This document shows, in pieces, positions 1-10,117 of a stretch of 64,000 bases of DNA. This DNA is from Acidovorax sp. CCYZU-2555. GTDB lineage: Bacteria > Pseudomonadota > Gammaproteobacteria > Burkholderiales > Burkholderiaceae_C. The translations under genes and the position numbers were made by a program. Positions within the stretch are counted from its first letter, which is position 1. Each line of letters opens with the position of its first letter. Below the pieces are notes generated by a model. The model saw only the letters and a list, made by a program, of their open reading frames with translations. It was not told the DNA's origin and did no database searches. The DNA lies in the NCBI RefSeq assembly GCF_018413525.1, contig NZ_JAHCDD010000018.1, positions 1 through 64,000 of the forward strand, in the 5' to 3' direction.

Positions 1-17
1 TGCTCAGGACGAACGGA
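1..17. repeat. Partial copy of a dispersed palindromic repeat
   Basis: The first bases, TGCTCAGGACGAACGG, match the right half of the repeat at 49722-49756 and resemble the arms at 42200-42244. The left half lies outside the window. It sits downstream of the adenine deaminase gene, an intergenic position typical of REP-like elements. Confidence 0.6.
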
Positions 18-50
18 TTTTTAACGCCCGCTGTTTCTTTTGAACGCCTT

Positions 51-67
51 GCGAGACCTCGTCTCGC
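51..67 (-). terminator. Hairpin after the adenine deaminase gene
   Basis: A perfect 7-bp stem (GCGAGAC / GTCTCGC) with a 3-nt loop begins directly after the stop codon at 68-70, read on the minus strand. There is no clear T-run, so it may work as a weak terminator or an mRNA 3' end stabiliser closing the minus-strand operon. Confidence 0.45.
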
Positions 68-2118
<2,051 letters not shown>

Positions 2119-2144
2119 GCAAAAGGGCTGCCGATGGCAGCCCT
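2119..2144 (-). terminator. Terminator-like hairpin between importer and oxygenase genes
   Basis: On the minus strand a perfect 9-bp stem (AGGGCTGCC / GGCAGCCCT) with a 3-nt loop is followed by TTT. It lies between the stop of the last binding-protein gene (2170) and the oxygenase start. It probably ends most transcripts of the transporter operon and lets a fraction read into the oxygenase-deaminase pair. Confidence 0.65.
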
Positions 2145-2169
2145 GATGACCTAGCGAAAAGGTAAATAC

Positions 2170-3327
2170 TTACTTTTTGTCACCACCTGGGACGCTGCCT
2201 TCCACGCCCTTGACGTAGAAATTCACGCCCGAGAGGAACTTGTCATCGGCCACGGTGTCGGCTGCCACGACAGGCTTGCCGTCCTGGCCGGCGATGGGGC
2301 CCTTCCAGATCGTGAAGCTGCCGTCCTTGAGGCCGGCCTTGACTGCCTCGACCTTGGTCTTGATCTCGGCAGGCACGTCTTCGGCGATCGACACCAGATC
2401 GATCGCGCCTTCCTTCACGCCCCACCAGCTCGCGCCTGTGGCCCAGGTGCCGTCCAGCGCTTCCTTGGTCGCCTTGCTGTAGTAAGGCGCCCAGTTGATG
2501 ATGGCCGAACCCAGGTGGGCCTTGGGGCCGTAGGCGGTCATGTCGGAATCCCAGCCGAACGCGCGCTTGCCCTTTTCCTGCGCGGTCTTGAGCACGGCGG
2601 GCGAATCGGTGTTCTGGAACAGCACGTCGGCGCCGCCGTTGATCAGCGACGTCGCGGCTTCGGTTTCCTTGGGCGGGCTGAACCATTCGTTGACCCAGAC
2701 CACCTTGGTCGTGATCTTGGGGTTGACCGACTGCGCACCCAGCGTGAAGCTGTTGATGTTGCGGATCACTTCGGGAATCGGCACCGAGCCGACCACGCCC
2801 AGCGTGTTGCTCTTGGTCATCGCGCCCGCGATGATGCCGGCCAGGTACGCGCCTTCATAGGTGCGGCTGTCGTAGGTGCGCACGTTGGCCGCGGTCTTGT
2901 AGCCCGTGGCGTGCTCGAATTTCACGCCCGAGAAGTCGGGGGCGATCTTCTGCAGCGCTTCCATGTAGCCGAACGTGGTGCCGAAGATCAGCTTGTTGCC
3001 CTGGCCTGCCAGGTCGCGCAGCACGCGCTCGGCGTCCGGGCCTTCGGGCACGCTTTCGACATAGCTGGTCTGGATCTTGTCGCCGAACTCCTGTTCGAGC
3101 TTCTTGCGCGCCTGGTCGTGGGCAAACGACCAGCCGCCATCGCCCACAGGACCGACATACGCAAACGCGATCTTCAATGGCTCGGGCTTGGCCGCAGCCG
3201 CGGCTTCGGGCGCGGCAACCGGTGCCGGCGCGGGCTCTTCCTTCTTGCCGCAGCCGGCCAGGGCCGCAGCGGCAACGGCGGTCAGCGCCGCCAGCTTGAA
3301 CATCGAGCGCTTGTGCAGATCAGTCAT
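2170..3327 (-). CDS. BMP-family ABC transporter substrate-binding lipoprotein (copy 2)
   Basis: A 385-residue periplasmic binding protein of the Med/BMP (PnrA-like) family, which binds purine nucleosides or related ligands. The N terminus is a lipoprotein signal with lipobox LAGC (Cys about residue 28) followed by GKKEEP. The mature domain contains the family stretches YVGPVGDGGWSF, ATGYKTAANV and NEWFSPPKE. The ATG at 3327 follows a good ribosome binding site (GGAAG); the reading upstream to 3414 lacks a signal peptide. The protein closely resembles its neighbour at 3446-4591 along its whole length, so the two are a tandem duplication. They are the last transporter genes of an operon that begins with the ATPase at 8208. 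The ligand is inferred from the family and the purine context. Confidence 0.9.
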   Translation of the reverse strand: MTDLHKRSMFKLAALTAVAAAALAGCGKKEEPAPAPVAAPEAAAAAKPEPLKIAFAYVGPVGDGGWSFAHDQARKKLEQEFGDKIQTSYVESVPEGPDAERVLRDLAGQGNKLIFGTTFGYMEALQKIAPDFSGVKFEHATGYKTAANVRTYDSRTYEGAYLAGIIAGAMTKSNTLGVVGSVPIPEVIRNINSFTLGAQSVNPKITTKVVWVNEWFSPPKETEAATSLINGGADVLFQNTDSPAVLKTAQEKGKRAFGWDSDMTAYGPKAHLGSAIINWAPYYSKATKEALDGTWATGASWWGVKEGAIDLVSIAEDVPAEIKTKVEAVKAGLKDGSFTIWKGPIAGQDGKPVVAADTVADDKFLSGVNFYVKGVEGSVPGGDKK

Positions 3328-3445
3328 ATTTCTTCCTTGGAAAAAAGCAAAGTCAAAACAACGGGAACAGGGCCTGAACCTGGCCCGGGGAGGCACGTCC
3401 TTGCCTGATCGCATGTATCAGCAAGTAACGTGCCTGGTCCGTGGT

Positions 3446-4591
3446 TTATTTGGCTGCGCCGGGCACGTTGCCGTCGATGCCTGCCACATAGAAGTTGATG
3501 CCGCTCAGGAAGGCATGGTCGCCGTTGGTGCCTTCGGCCAGCAGTTCCTTGCCGGCGTTGTCCTTGAGCGGGCCCTTCCAGATGTGGAACGTGCCTTCCT
3601 TGAGGCCGGCCTTGGCCGCAGCGACCTTGTCCTTCAGATCCTGGGGCACGTCTTCGGCGATGTTCACCAGGTCCATCGCGCCTTCCTTCACGCCCCACCA
3701 GTCCTGGCCCGTGCTCCAGGTGCCGGCCAGCGTGTCCTGCGTGATCTTCTTGTAGTACGGCAGCCAGTTGATTTCGGCCGAAGCCAGGTGGGCCTTGGGC
3801 GCGTAGGCGCTCATGTCCGAATCCTTGCCGAACGCGCGCACGCCGCGTTCCTGCGCGGTCTTGAGCACCGCGGGCGAGTTGGTGTTCTGGTAGAGCACGT
3901 CGACGCCGCCGTTGATCAGCGTGGTCGCGGCTTCCGATTCCTTCGGCGGGCTGAACCATTCGTTGACCCAGACCACGCGCGCCGTGATCTTGGGGTTCAC
4001 GCTTTGCGCGCCCAGCACGTAGCTGTTGATGTTGCGCAGCACTTCGGGAATCGGCACCGAGGCGACCACGCCGATCTGGTTCGACTTGGTCATGCCGCCG
4101 GCGATGATGCCCGCCAGGTACGCGCCTTCGTAGGTGCGCGCGTCATAGGTGCGCACGTTGTCGGCGGTCTTGTAGCCCGTGGCGTGCTCGAACTTCACGC
4201 CCTTGCTGTCGGCAGCGACTTTCTGCACGGGTTCCATGTAGCCGAAGCTGGTGGCGAACACCAGCTTGTTGCCCTGGCCCACCATGTCGCGCAGCACGCG
4301 CTCGGCGTCCGGGCCTTCGGGCACGCTTTCGACCAGCGAGGTCTGGATCTTGTCGCCGAATTCGGCCTGCAGCGCCTGACGCGCCTTCTCATGCTGGAAA
4401 GTCCAGCCGCCGTCGCCCACCGGGCTCACGTACATGAAGCCGATCTTCAGCGGCTCGGCGGCAGCGGCTGCCACGGGAGCGGCAGCGGGCGCAACGGCCT
4501 CTTCTTTCTTGCCGCAGCCAGCCAGCACGGCCAGGCTCACGGCCGACAGCGCGGCGGCTTTGAGAAGGGAGCGTTTTTGCAGGTTCGTCAT
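3446..4591 (-). CDS. BMP-family ABC transporter substrate-binding lipoprotein (copy 1)
   Basis: A 381-residue lipoprotein (lipobox LAGC, then GKKEE) of the Med/BMP family and the closer of two tandem binding-protein genes to the permeases. It shares long identical blocks with the copy at 2170-3327, including ATGYKTA, RTYEGAYLAGIIAG and SVPIPEV. Differences cluster in short stretches that could tune ligand choice, for example MYVSPVGDGGWTF against AYVGPVGDGGWSF. A good ribosome binding site (GAGGAA) precedes the ATG. It probably delivers a nucleoside or nucleobase to the permeases at 4630-6647. Two receptors for one permease pair suggest a broadened substrate range. Confidence 0.9.
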   Translation of the reverse strand: MTNLQKRSLLKAAALSAVSLAVLAGCGKKEEAVAPAAAPVAAAAAEPLKIGFMYVSPVGDGGWTFQHEKARQALQAEFGDKIQTSLVESVPEGPDAERVLRDMVGQGNKLVFATSFGYMEPVQKVAADSKGVKFEHATGYKTADNVRTYDARTYEGAYLAGIIAGGMTKSNQIGVVASVPIPEVLRNINSYVLGAQSVNPKITARVVWVNEWFSPPKESEAATTLINGGVDVLYQNTNSPAVLKTAQERGVRAFGKDSDMSAYAPKAHLASAEINWLPYYKKITQDTLAGTWSTGQDWWGVKEGAMDLVNIAEDVPQDLKDKVAAAKAGLKEGTFHIWKGPLKDNAGKELLAEGTNGDHAFLSGINFYVAGIDGNVPGAAK

Positions 4592-4629
4592 TCTTGTTCC
4601 TCGGATTGCTTGTTATGGAAAGGACCGCT

Positions 4630-5550
4630 TCAGGAGCCGGGGTAGAACGGCTTGCCCAGCGAGGCCGGCATGTTCGCACGAATCCAGGCCGGATTGCGCG
4701 AAATCAGCACCAGCACGACGATGGTCGCAAGGTAAGGCAGCATGCTCAGCAGCTGGCTCGCCAGTTGCACGCCCGACGCCTGAAGATGGAACTGCAGCAT
4801 GGTGACGCCGCCGAAAAGGTAGGCGCCCAGCAGCACGCGCGCCGGCCGCCAGGTGGCGAAGGTGGTCAGCGCCAGCGCGATCCAGCCGCGGCCGGCGACC
4901 ATGCCCTCGACCCACAGCGGCGTGTAGACCACGGAGATGAACGCCCCGGCCAGGCCGCACATCGCGCCGCCGAACATCACCGCCGCCAGGCGTATGCCGC
5001 GCACGTTGTAGCCCAGCGCATGCGCCGACTCGGGCGACTCGCCCACGGCGCGCAGCACCAGGCCGGCGCGCGAACGGTAGAGGAACCAGATCATCGCGAT
5101 CGCCAGCAGCACCACGATGTAGACCAGCGGGTGGTGGCGAAACAGCGCCGGGCCCAGCAGCGGAATGTCGGCCAGACCGGGAATCGCGTACTTCGGCAGC
5201 TCGGGCAGCTTGGCCTGCACATAGTTGAGGCCGGCGAAGGCCGAGAAGCCCGCGCCGAACAGCGTCAGCGCCAGGCCGGTCGCCTGCTGGTTGGTGTTGA
5301 GCCAGATGACCAGCAGGCCGAACAGGCCCGCGAGCAGCGCACCGGCCAGCATGCCGGCGCCAAAGCCCACCCAGGTGTTGCCCGAGTGCACGACGGCCGC
5401 GAAGCCCGCGATCGCCGCGCACAGCATCATGCCTTCGGCGCCGAGGTTGATGATGCCGGCCTTCTCATTGATCAGCAGACCCAGCGCGGCCAGGGCCAGC
5501 ACGGTGCCGGCGCTCAGCGTGGAGCCGAACAGCAATGCATACGACTCCAT
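4630..5550 (-). CDS. ABC transporter inner-membrane permease (nucleoside/nucleobase importer)
   Basis: A 306-residue, very hydrophobic permease with about eight to ten predicted membrane segments. The segment NEKAGIINLGAEGMM near the N terminus is typical of the second permease of BMP/YufPQ-type systems, distantly related to RbsC. Its ATG shares one base with the stop of the preceding permease gene (TAATG), so the two are translationally coupled and likely form a heterodimeric channel. The next gene downstream encodes the binding protein, with a 38-nt gap. Confidence 0.88.
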   Translation of the reverse strand: MESYALLFGSTLSAGTVLALAALGLLINEKAGIINLGAEGMMLCAAIAGFAAVVHSGNTWVGFGAGMLAGALLAGLFGLLVIWLNTNQQATGLALTLFGAGFSAFAGLNYVQAKLPELPKYAIPGLADIPLLGPALFRHHPLVYIVVLLAIAMIWFLYRSRAGLVLRAVGESPESAHALGYNVRGIRLAAVMFGGAMCGLAGAFISVVYTPLWVEGMVAGRGWIALALTTFATWRPARVLLGAYLFGGVTMLQFHLQASGVQLASQLLSMLPYLATIVVLVLISRNPAWIRANMPASLGKPFYPGS

Positions 5551-6647
5551 TACGCGCCTCCCTTGGTCACGGCCGCAGCCGCCGCACGCGGCGTGCGCTG
5601 CCAGCGCAGGCGGTAGGTCACCAGCGTGTCGCAGGCCAGCAGCGCGAACAGCAGCAGGCCCTGGAACACGCCGGTCAGGGATTTGGGCAGGCCCAGGCGC
5701 GACTGCGCGAGTTCACCACCGATATAGAACATGCTCATGAGAATGGCGGAGAAGATCATGCCCACGGGGTGCAGACGCCCGACGAAGGCCACGATGATGG
5801 CGGCGAAACCGTAGCCGGCGGGAACATAGGGGGTCAGCTGGCCCATGGGGCCGGCGACTTCGAGCGCGCCGGCAAGACCGGCCGCGCCACCCGAAATCAG
5901 CAGCGCGGTCCAGAGCGCGCGGCGCGAGGAAAAGCCCGCGTACAGCGCGGCGGCCGGCGCCAGGCCGCTGACCTGCTGGGCGAAGCCGGCGCGCGTGCGC
6001 GCCAGGAATGCCCACAGCAGGCCCGCGCCCAGCAGCGCCAGGATCACGCCGATGTTCATGCGCATGCCGTCGATCAGCTTGGGGATCTGCGTCACGCGTT
6101 CGAACGTCTTGCTCTGCGGGAAGTTGTAGCCCTGCGGGTCCTTCCAGGGGCCGTAGACCAGATAGCCCAGCACCAGGATGGCCACATAGACCAGCATCAG
6201 GCTGACCAGGGTTTCATTCGCGTTGAAGCGGTCGCGCAGGAAAGCCACGATGCCGGCCCAGACCATGCCGCCGAGCACGCCGGCGACGAGAATCGCCGGA
6301 ACGATCCACGGCCCGGTGTTCTTGTCGGCCAGCAGCGCCAGCCCGCCCGCGGCGATCGCGCCCATGACGAACTGGCCTTCGGCGCCGATGTTCCAGACGT
6401 TGGAGCGAAAGCACACGGCCAGGCCCAGCGCCACGAGCAGCAGCGGCGTGGCCTTCATCACCAGCTCGCCCAGCGCGTAGCCCGACTTGATCGGCTCCCA
6501 GAAGAACGCCTGCAGGCCGCGCACCGGGTCCTTGCCCAGCAGCATGAACAGCACGACGCCGATCAGCACGGTGATCGCCAGCGCCAGCACGGGCGAGGCA
6601 TAGGTCCAGACTTTCGAGACCTGGGCGCGGGGTTCGAGCTTAAGCAT
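5550..6647 (-). CDS. ABC transporter inner-membrane permease (partner of 4630-5550)
   Basis: A 365-residue permease with multiple hydrophobic segments and the family stretch NVWNIGAEGQFVMGAI. The ATG at 6647 (MLKLEPRAQ) was chosen because a strong ribosome binding site, GGGAGGT, lies just upstream; a reading from 6683 would extend further into the ATPase gene. The chosen start overlaps the 3' end of the ATPase gene by 8 nt, consistent with coupled translation. With the permease at 4630-5550 it forms the membrane part of the BMP-type importer. Confidence 0.88.
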   Translation of the reverse strand: MLKLEPRAQVSKVWTYASPVLALAITVLIGVVLFMLLGKDPVRGLQAFFWEPIKSGYALGELVMKATPLLLVALGLAVCFRSNVWNIGAEGQFVMGAIAAGGLALLADKNTGPWIVPAILVAGVLGGMVWAGIVAFLRDRFNANETLVSLMLVYVAILVLGYLVYGPWKDPQGYNFPQSKTFERVTQIPKLIDGMRMNIGVILALLGAGLLWAFLARTRAGFAQQVSGLAPAAALYAGFSSRRALWTALLISGGAAGLAGALEVAGPMGQLTPYVPAGYGFAAIIVAFVGRLHPVGMIFSAILMSMFYIGGELAQSRLGLPKSLTGVFQGLLLFALLACDTLVTYRLRWQRTPRAAAAAVTKGGA

Positions 6648-8208
6648 GCGAACCTCCCTGCGCGGCAGCGGGCGTTTCGGCATGCCACAGCCCGCTCATC
6701 CATTCGCCTATGCGCTGCACCGTGGCCTGGGCCCGGGGCACGGAAGGCGACAGCTGGCCCTTGGCCACGACATGCAGTCGATCACAGATTTCAAACAATT
6801 CGTCCAACTCCTCACTGAGCACCAGCACGGCGCAGCCCGCATCGCGCAGCGCCAGGATTTCGCCACGGATCTGCGCGGCCGCGCCCACGTCGACGCCCCA
6901 GGTCGGCTGCGAGATGATCAGCAGCTTGGGCTTGGCTTCGATTTCGCGGCCGACAATGAATTTCTGCAGGTTGCCGCCCGACAGCGACTTGGCCGCCGAA
7001 TGCGGGCCGCCGGCCTTGACCTTGAAGCGCTCGATGATGCCGCGCGCCTGCTCCTGCAGGACATTCATGCGCAGCCAGCCGCCGCGGCCCACGGCGTCGT
7101 CGCGCGTGAGCAGCAGGTTGTGCGCCAGGCTCATCGACGGCACGGCGCCGCGGCCCAGCCGCTCCTCGGGAACGAAATGCAGGCCCAGCGCGCGGCGCTG
7201 GCGCGGCGACATGCGGCCCGCGGCCTGGCCCGAGACCTGGACCATGGCCGGCGCGGCGCGCCGGTCTTCGCCCGACAGGCTGTAGAGCAATTCCTTCTGG
7301 CCGTTGCCCGAGACGCCCGCGATGCCCACGACTTCGCCCGCGCGCACTTCGAAATCGATGCCCGCAAGGTCAACGCCAAAGTGATCGGTGCGCGCCAAGG
7401 TAAGGCCCTGCACGCGCAGCACGGTGTCGCCGGTGGCGACTTCACGGTGCGTCAGCGCGGGCGGCTCGGCGCCAATCATCAGCCGCGACAGCGAGGCATT
7501 GGACTCTTCGCCCGGGCGGCACACGCCCGTGACCTTGCCGCCGCGCAGCACCGTGCAGCTGTCGCACAGTTCGCGGATTTCATGCAGCTTGTGGCTGATA
7601 TAGAGAATGCTGCAGCCTTCGGCCGCGAGCTTGCGCAGCACGATGAACAGCTTCTCGACGGCCTGGGGCGTGAGCACCGACGTGGGCTCGTCGAGAATCA
7701 GCACGCGCGGGCGCGTGAGCAGCGCGCGGATGATTTCGACGCGCTGCATTTCACCGACCGACAAGGTGTGTACCGGGCGCTGCGGGTCTATCGACATGCC
7801 GTAGAGGCTTGCGGTCTCCTCGATGCGGCGCACGACTTCGGCCAGCGCGATCTGCTTGTCGAGGCCCAGCCAGACGTTTTCCGCGACGGTCAGCGTGTCG
7901 AACAGGCTGAAGTGCTGGAACACCATGGCGATGCCCAACTGGCGCGCTTCCTGGGGATTGCGGATCTGCACCACCTTGCCATCGACCTGCAGCAGGCCTT
8001 CGTCGGGCTTGACCGAGCCGTAGATGATCTTCATCAGCGTCGACTTGCCTGCACCGTTTTCGCCCAGCACGGCGTGCACTTCGCCAGGCTGCACCGTCAG
8101 CGAGACTCCGCTGTTGGCCACGACGGCCGGGTAACGTTTGGTAATGCCCGTCAATTGCAAGCGCGGCGGTGTCATACCGGGCGCGGAATTTGTTTCAGGG
8201 GGATTCAT
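6640..8208 (-). CDS. Duplicated-domain ABC transporter ATPase (RbsA/YufO type)
   Basis: A 522-residue protein with two nucleotide-binding domains, as in sugar and nucleoside importers. The first domain has Walker A GENGAGKST, signature LSVGEMQRVEI and Walker B LILDEPTSVL. The second has signature LSGGNLQKFIVGREI, then LLIISQPTWGVD in place of a normal Walker B, and its Walker A region is degenerate (GVSGNGQKELL). Such asymmetry is normal in this family. The ATG at 8208 is the first gene of the minus-strand operon and diverges from xdhA across 400 bp. An internal ATG at 8175 has no better ribosome binding site. The substrate is inferred to be a purine nucleoside or base. Confidence 0.9.
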   Translation of the reverse strand: MNPPETNSAPGMTPPRLQLTGITKRYPAVVANSGVSLTVQPGEVHAVLGENGAGKSTLMKIIYGSVKPDEGLLQVDGKVVQIRNPQEARQLGIAMVFQHFSLFDTLTVAENVWLGLDKQIALAEVVRRIEETASLYGMSIDPQRPVHTLSVGEMQRVEIIRALLTRPRVLILDEPTSVLTPQAVEKLFIVLRKLAAEGCSILYISHKLHEIRELCDSCTVLRGGKVTGVCRPGEESNASLSRLMIGAEPPALTHREVATGDTVLRVQGLTLARTDHFGVDLAGIDFEVRAGEVVGIAGVSGNGQKELLYSLSGEDRRAAPAMVQVSGQAAGRMSPRQRRALGLHFVPEERLGRGAVPSMSLAHNLLLTRDDAVGRGGWLRMNVLQEQARGIIERFKVKAGGPHSAAKSLSGGNLQKFIVGREIEAKPKLLIISQPTWGVDVGAAAQIRGEILALRDAGCAVLVLSEELDELFEICDRLHVVAKGQLSPSVPRAQATVQRIGEWMSGLWHAETPAAAQGGSHA

Positions 8209-8608
8209 GGGCGCGATTGTCTCTCAATTTCACAAACACATTCCATAAGATATCCTGCAAGTGCTTGCCTGGCTTAGTCAACAAGCTATTAAAAATATAG
8301 CAACAAAGTCCCGACTTGCATTGCCCGGCGCTGTCCTTTGCCTCATGCGCAGAGCCGTCAAGCAGGCCTGCAGGCACGGGGCATGCCGGGCAAACACAGC
8401 GCTGCCTGTGCGACGGCGCGCAATCGGCCAGTCTGCGGCAAGCAAAACCCGTGCGCATTGGTGCTTTACCGCATCGGGTGCGCGCCTCTCCGGTGCGGCA
8501 CCGATGGACTCCGGCCGCGCGGCGCATGAAAATTGCTAGTAAACAAAGCCATGGCACCATGGCCACAACCCTTCGATGTTTTCCACCGCTGCTTTCCCAC
8601 GTTGATCC
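8209..8608. promoter_or_regulatory. Divergent promoter region, ABC importer / xdhA
   Basis: This 400-bp gap has no convincing gene. The AT-rich part at 8225-8310 probably carries the importer promoter (minus). It contains the 12-bp inverted repeat GCAAGTGCTTGC at 8257-8268, matched 11 of 12 at 18364-18375 in the puuD/iclR region. A second perfect inverted repeat, GCCATGG-CA-CCATGGC, is at 8548-8563, about 45 bp before the xdhA start. Both are operator candidates; I could not fix -10/-35 boxes with confidence. Confidence 0.5.
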
Positions 8609-10117
8609 ATGACCCTCTCTGTCCTGCAATTCATACGCCGCGGCCAGACCGTGACACTGCACGATGTGCCGCCCGAACGCACGCTTCTTGAAGTGCTGCG
8701 CGAAGACCTGGGCTGCACCGGCACCAAGGAAGGCTGTGCCGAAGGCGATTGCGGCGCCTGCACGGTGGTGATCGGCGAAGCCGTCGCCGCGCCCGAAGGC
8801 GAGCAATTGCGCTATTCGGCGATCAACAGCTGCATACGCCTCGCGCATTCGGTGCAAGGCCTGGCGCTGTGGACCGTCGAAGACCTCACACGCGACCCAT
8901 TGATCGCGCGCGCCGCGCCCACCGACATCCACCCGGCGCAGTCGGCGATGGTCAGCTGCCATGGCTCGCAATGCGGCTTTTGCACGCCGGGCTTCGTCAT
9001 GAGCCTGTTCGGCATGTACCAGAACCGCGTATGCCAGGGCCAGGCCATCAGCCGCGAACAGGCCCAGCATGACCTGTCGGGCAATCTGTGCCGCTGCACC
9101 GGCTACCGCCCCATTCTCGACGCGGCCCAGCAGATGGCAGACCTGCCGCGCGCCCAGGTCGACGAAGCCGCGCTGCTCGCCCAGCTGAAGAAGCTGCCAG
9201 CGCCCCCGCTGGAAGGCGCCGACTATCTCGCGCCGCGCACGCTGGCCGAGCTGCTGCAGGCACGCGCCGACCACCCGCAGGCGCAGATCGTCGCCGGCGG
9301 CACCGATGTGGGTCTTTGGGTCACCAAGCAGTTCCGCGAATTCGGCAAGGTGCTCGATGTGACGCGCGTGGCCGAACTGCGCGCCATAGACGCCAGCGGC
9401 GAGCAACTGGTGATAGGCGCGGCAGCGACGCTGACCCAGGCCTTCGCGGCCCTGCAGGCGCTGTGGCCGCAGCTCGATGAATTCGCCGCGCGCTTCGCGG
9501 GCCTGCCGGTGCGCAATGCGGGCACGCTGGGCGGCAATGTCGCCAACGGCTCGCCCATAGGCGACTCGATGCCGCTGCTGATCGCGCTGGGCGCCCAGGT
9601 CGTGCTGGCCAGCCTGCGTGGCGAGCGCCATCTGGCGATCGAAGATTTCTACACCGGCTACCGCAAGAACCAGCTGGCCGCCGACGAAGTGCTGGTGCGC
9701 ATCGAAGTGCCCAAGCCGCGCGCCGGCCAGCTGCTGCGCGCCTACAAGGTCTCCAAGCGCACCGACGACGACATTTCCGCGGTCTGCCTGGCCATACAGC
9801 TCACGCTGCTGGACGGCCAGGTGCAGACGGCGTCCATTGGCGTGGGCGGGGTCGCCGCCACGCCGGTGCGCGCGCGCGCCACCGAAGCCGTGCTGGCCGG
9901 CGCGCCCTGGAACGAAACCAGCGTGGCCCAGGCCGCAGACACCCTGCGCCACGAATTCCAGCCGCTGTCCGACATGCGCGCCAGCGGCGAATACCGCCGC
10001 GCGCTGCTGGCCCATCTGCTCGAACGCTACTGGCTTGAAAGCACGGGCTCGGGCAGCGTGCTCGCCACCCTGACTCCACTGGCGCAAGCCGCAGCGGTCC
10101 AGAAAGCCCCGGTATGA
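8609..10117 (+). CDS. xdhA: Xanthine dehydrogenase small subunit (2Fe-2S and FAD domains)
   Basis: A 502-residue iron-sulfur flavoprotein subunit. The plant-type [2Fe-2S] cluster uses cysteines in GCTGTKEGCAEGDCGACTV (about residues 36-51). The second cluster is in CGFCTPGF and NLCRCTGYRP. The FAD-binding domain follows from about residue 190 (VAGGTDVGLWVTKQ; NAGTLGGNVANGSPIGDS). It passes electrons from the molybdenum site of XdhB to NAD+ during oxidation of hypoxanthine to xanthine and urate. The stop overlaps the xdhB start by four bases (ATGA). The accessory gene xdhC is not adjacent but lies at 22754-23620 on the other strand. Confidence 0.95.
   Translation: MTLSVLQFIRRGQTVTLHDVPPERTLLEVLREDLGCTGTKEGCAEGDCGACTVVIGEAVAAPEGEQLRYSAINSCIRLAHSVQGLALWTVEDLTRDPLIARAAPTDIHPAQSAMVSCHGSQCGFCTPGFVMSLFGMYQNRVCQGQAISREQAQHDLSGNLCRCTGYRPILDAAQQMADLPRAQVDEAALLAQLKKLPAPPLEGADYLAPRTLAELLQARADHPQAQIVAGGTDVGLWVTKQFREFGKVLDVTRVAELRAIDASGEQLVIGAAATLTQAFAALQALWPQLDEFAARFAGLPVRNAGTLGGNVANGSPIGDSMPLLIALGAQVVLASLRGERHLAIEDFYTGYRKNQLAADEVLVRIEVPKPRAGQLLRAYKVSKRTDDDISAVCLAIQLTLLDGQVQTASIGVGGVAATPVRARATEAVLAGAPWNETSVAQAADTLRHEFQPLSDMRASGEYRRALLAHLLERYWLESTGSGSVLATLTPLAQAAAVQKAPV

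Noticed and set aside
8257-8275. Sigma-54 promoter for the BMP importer (minus strand, AGGCAAGCACTTGCA)
   Set aside because: The GG to GC spacing is one base short of the strict -24/-12 requirement.
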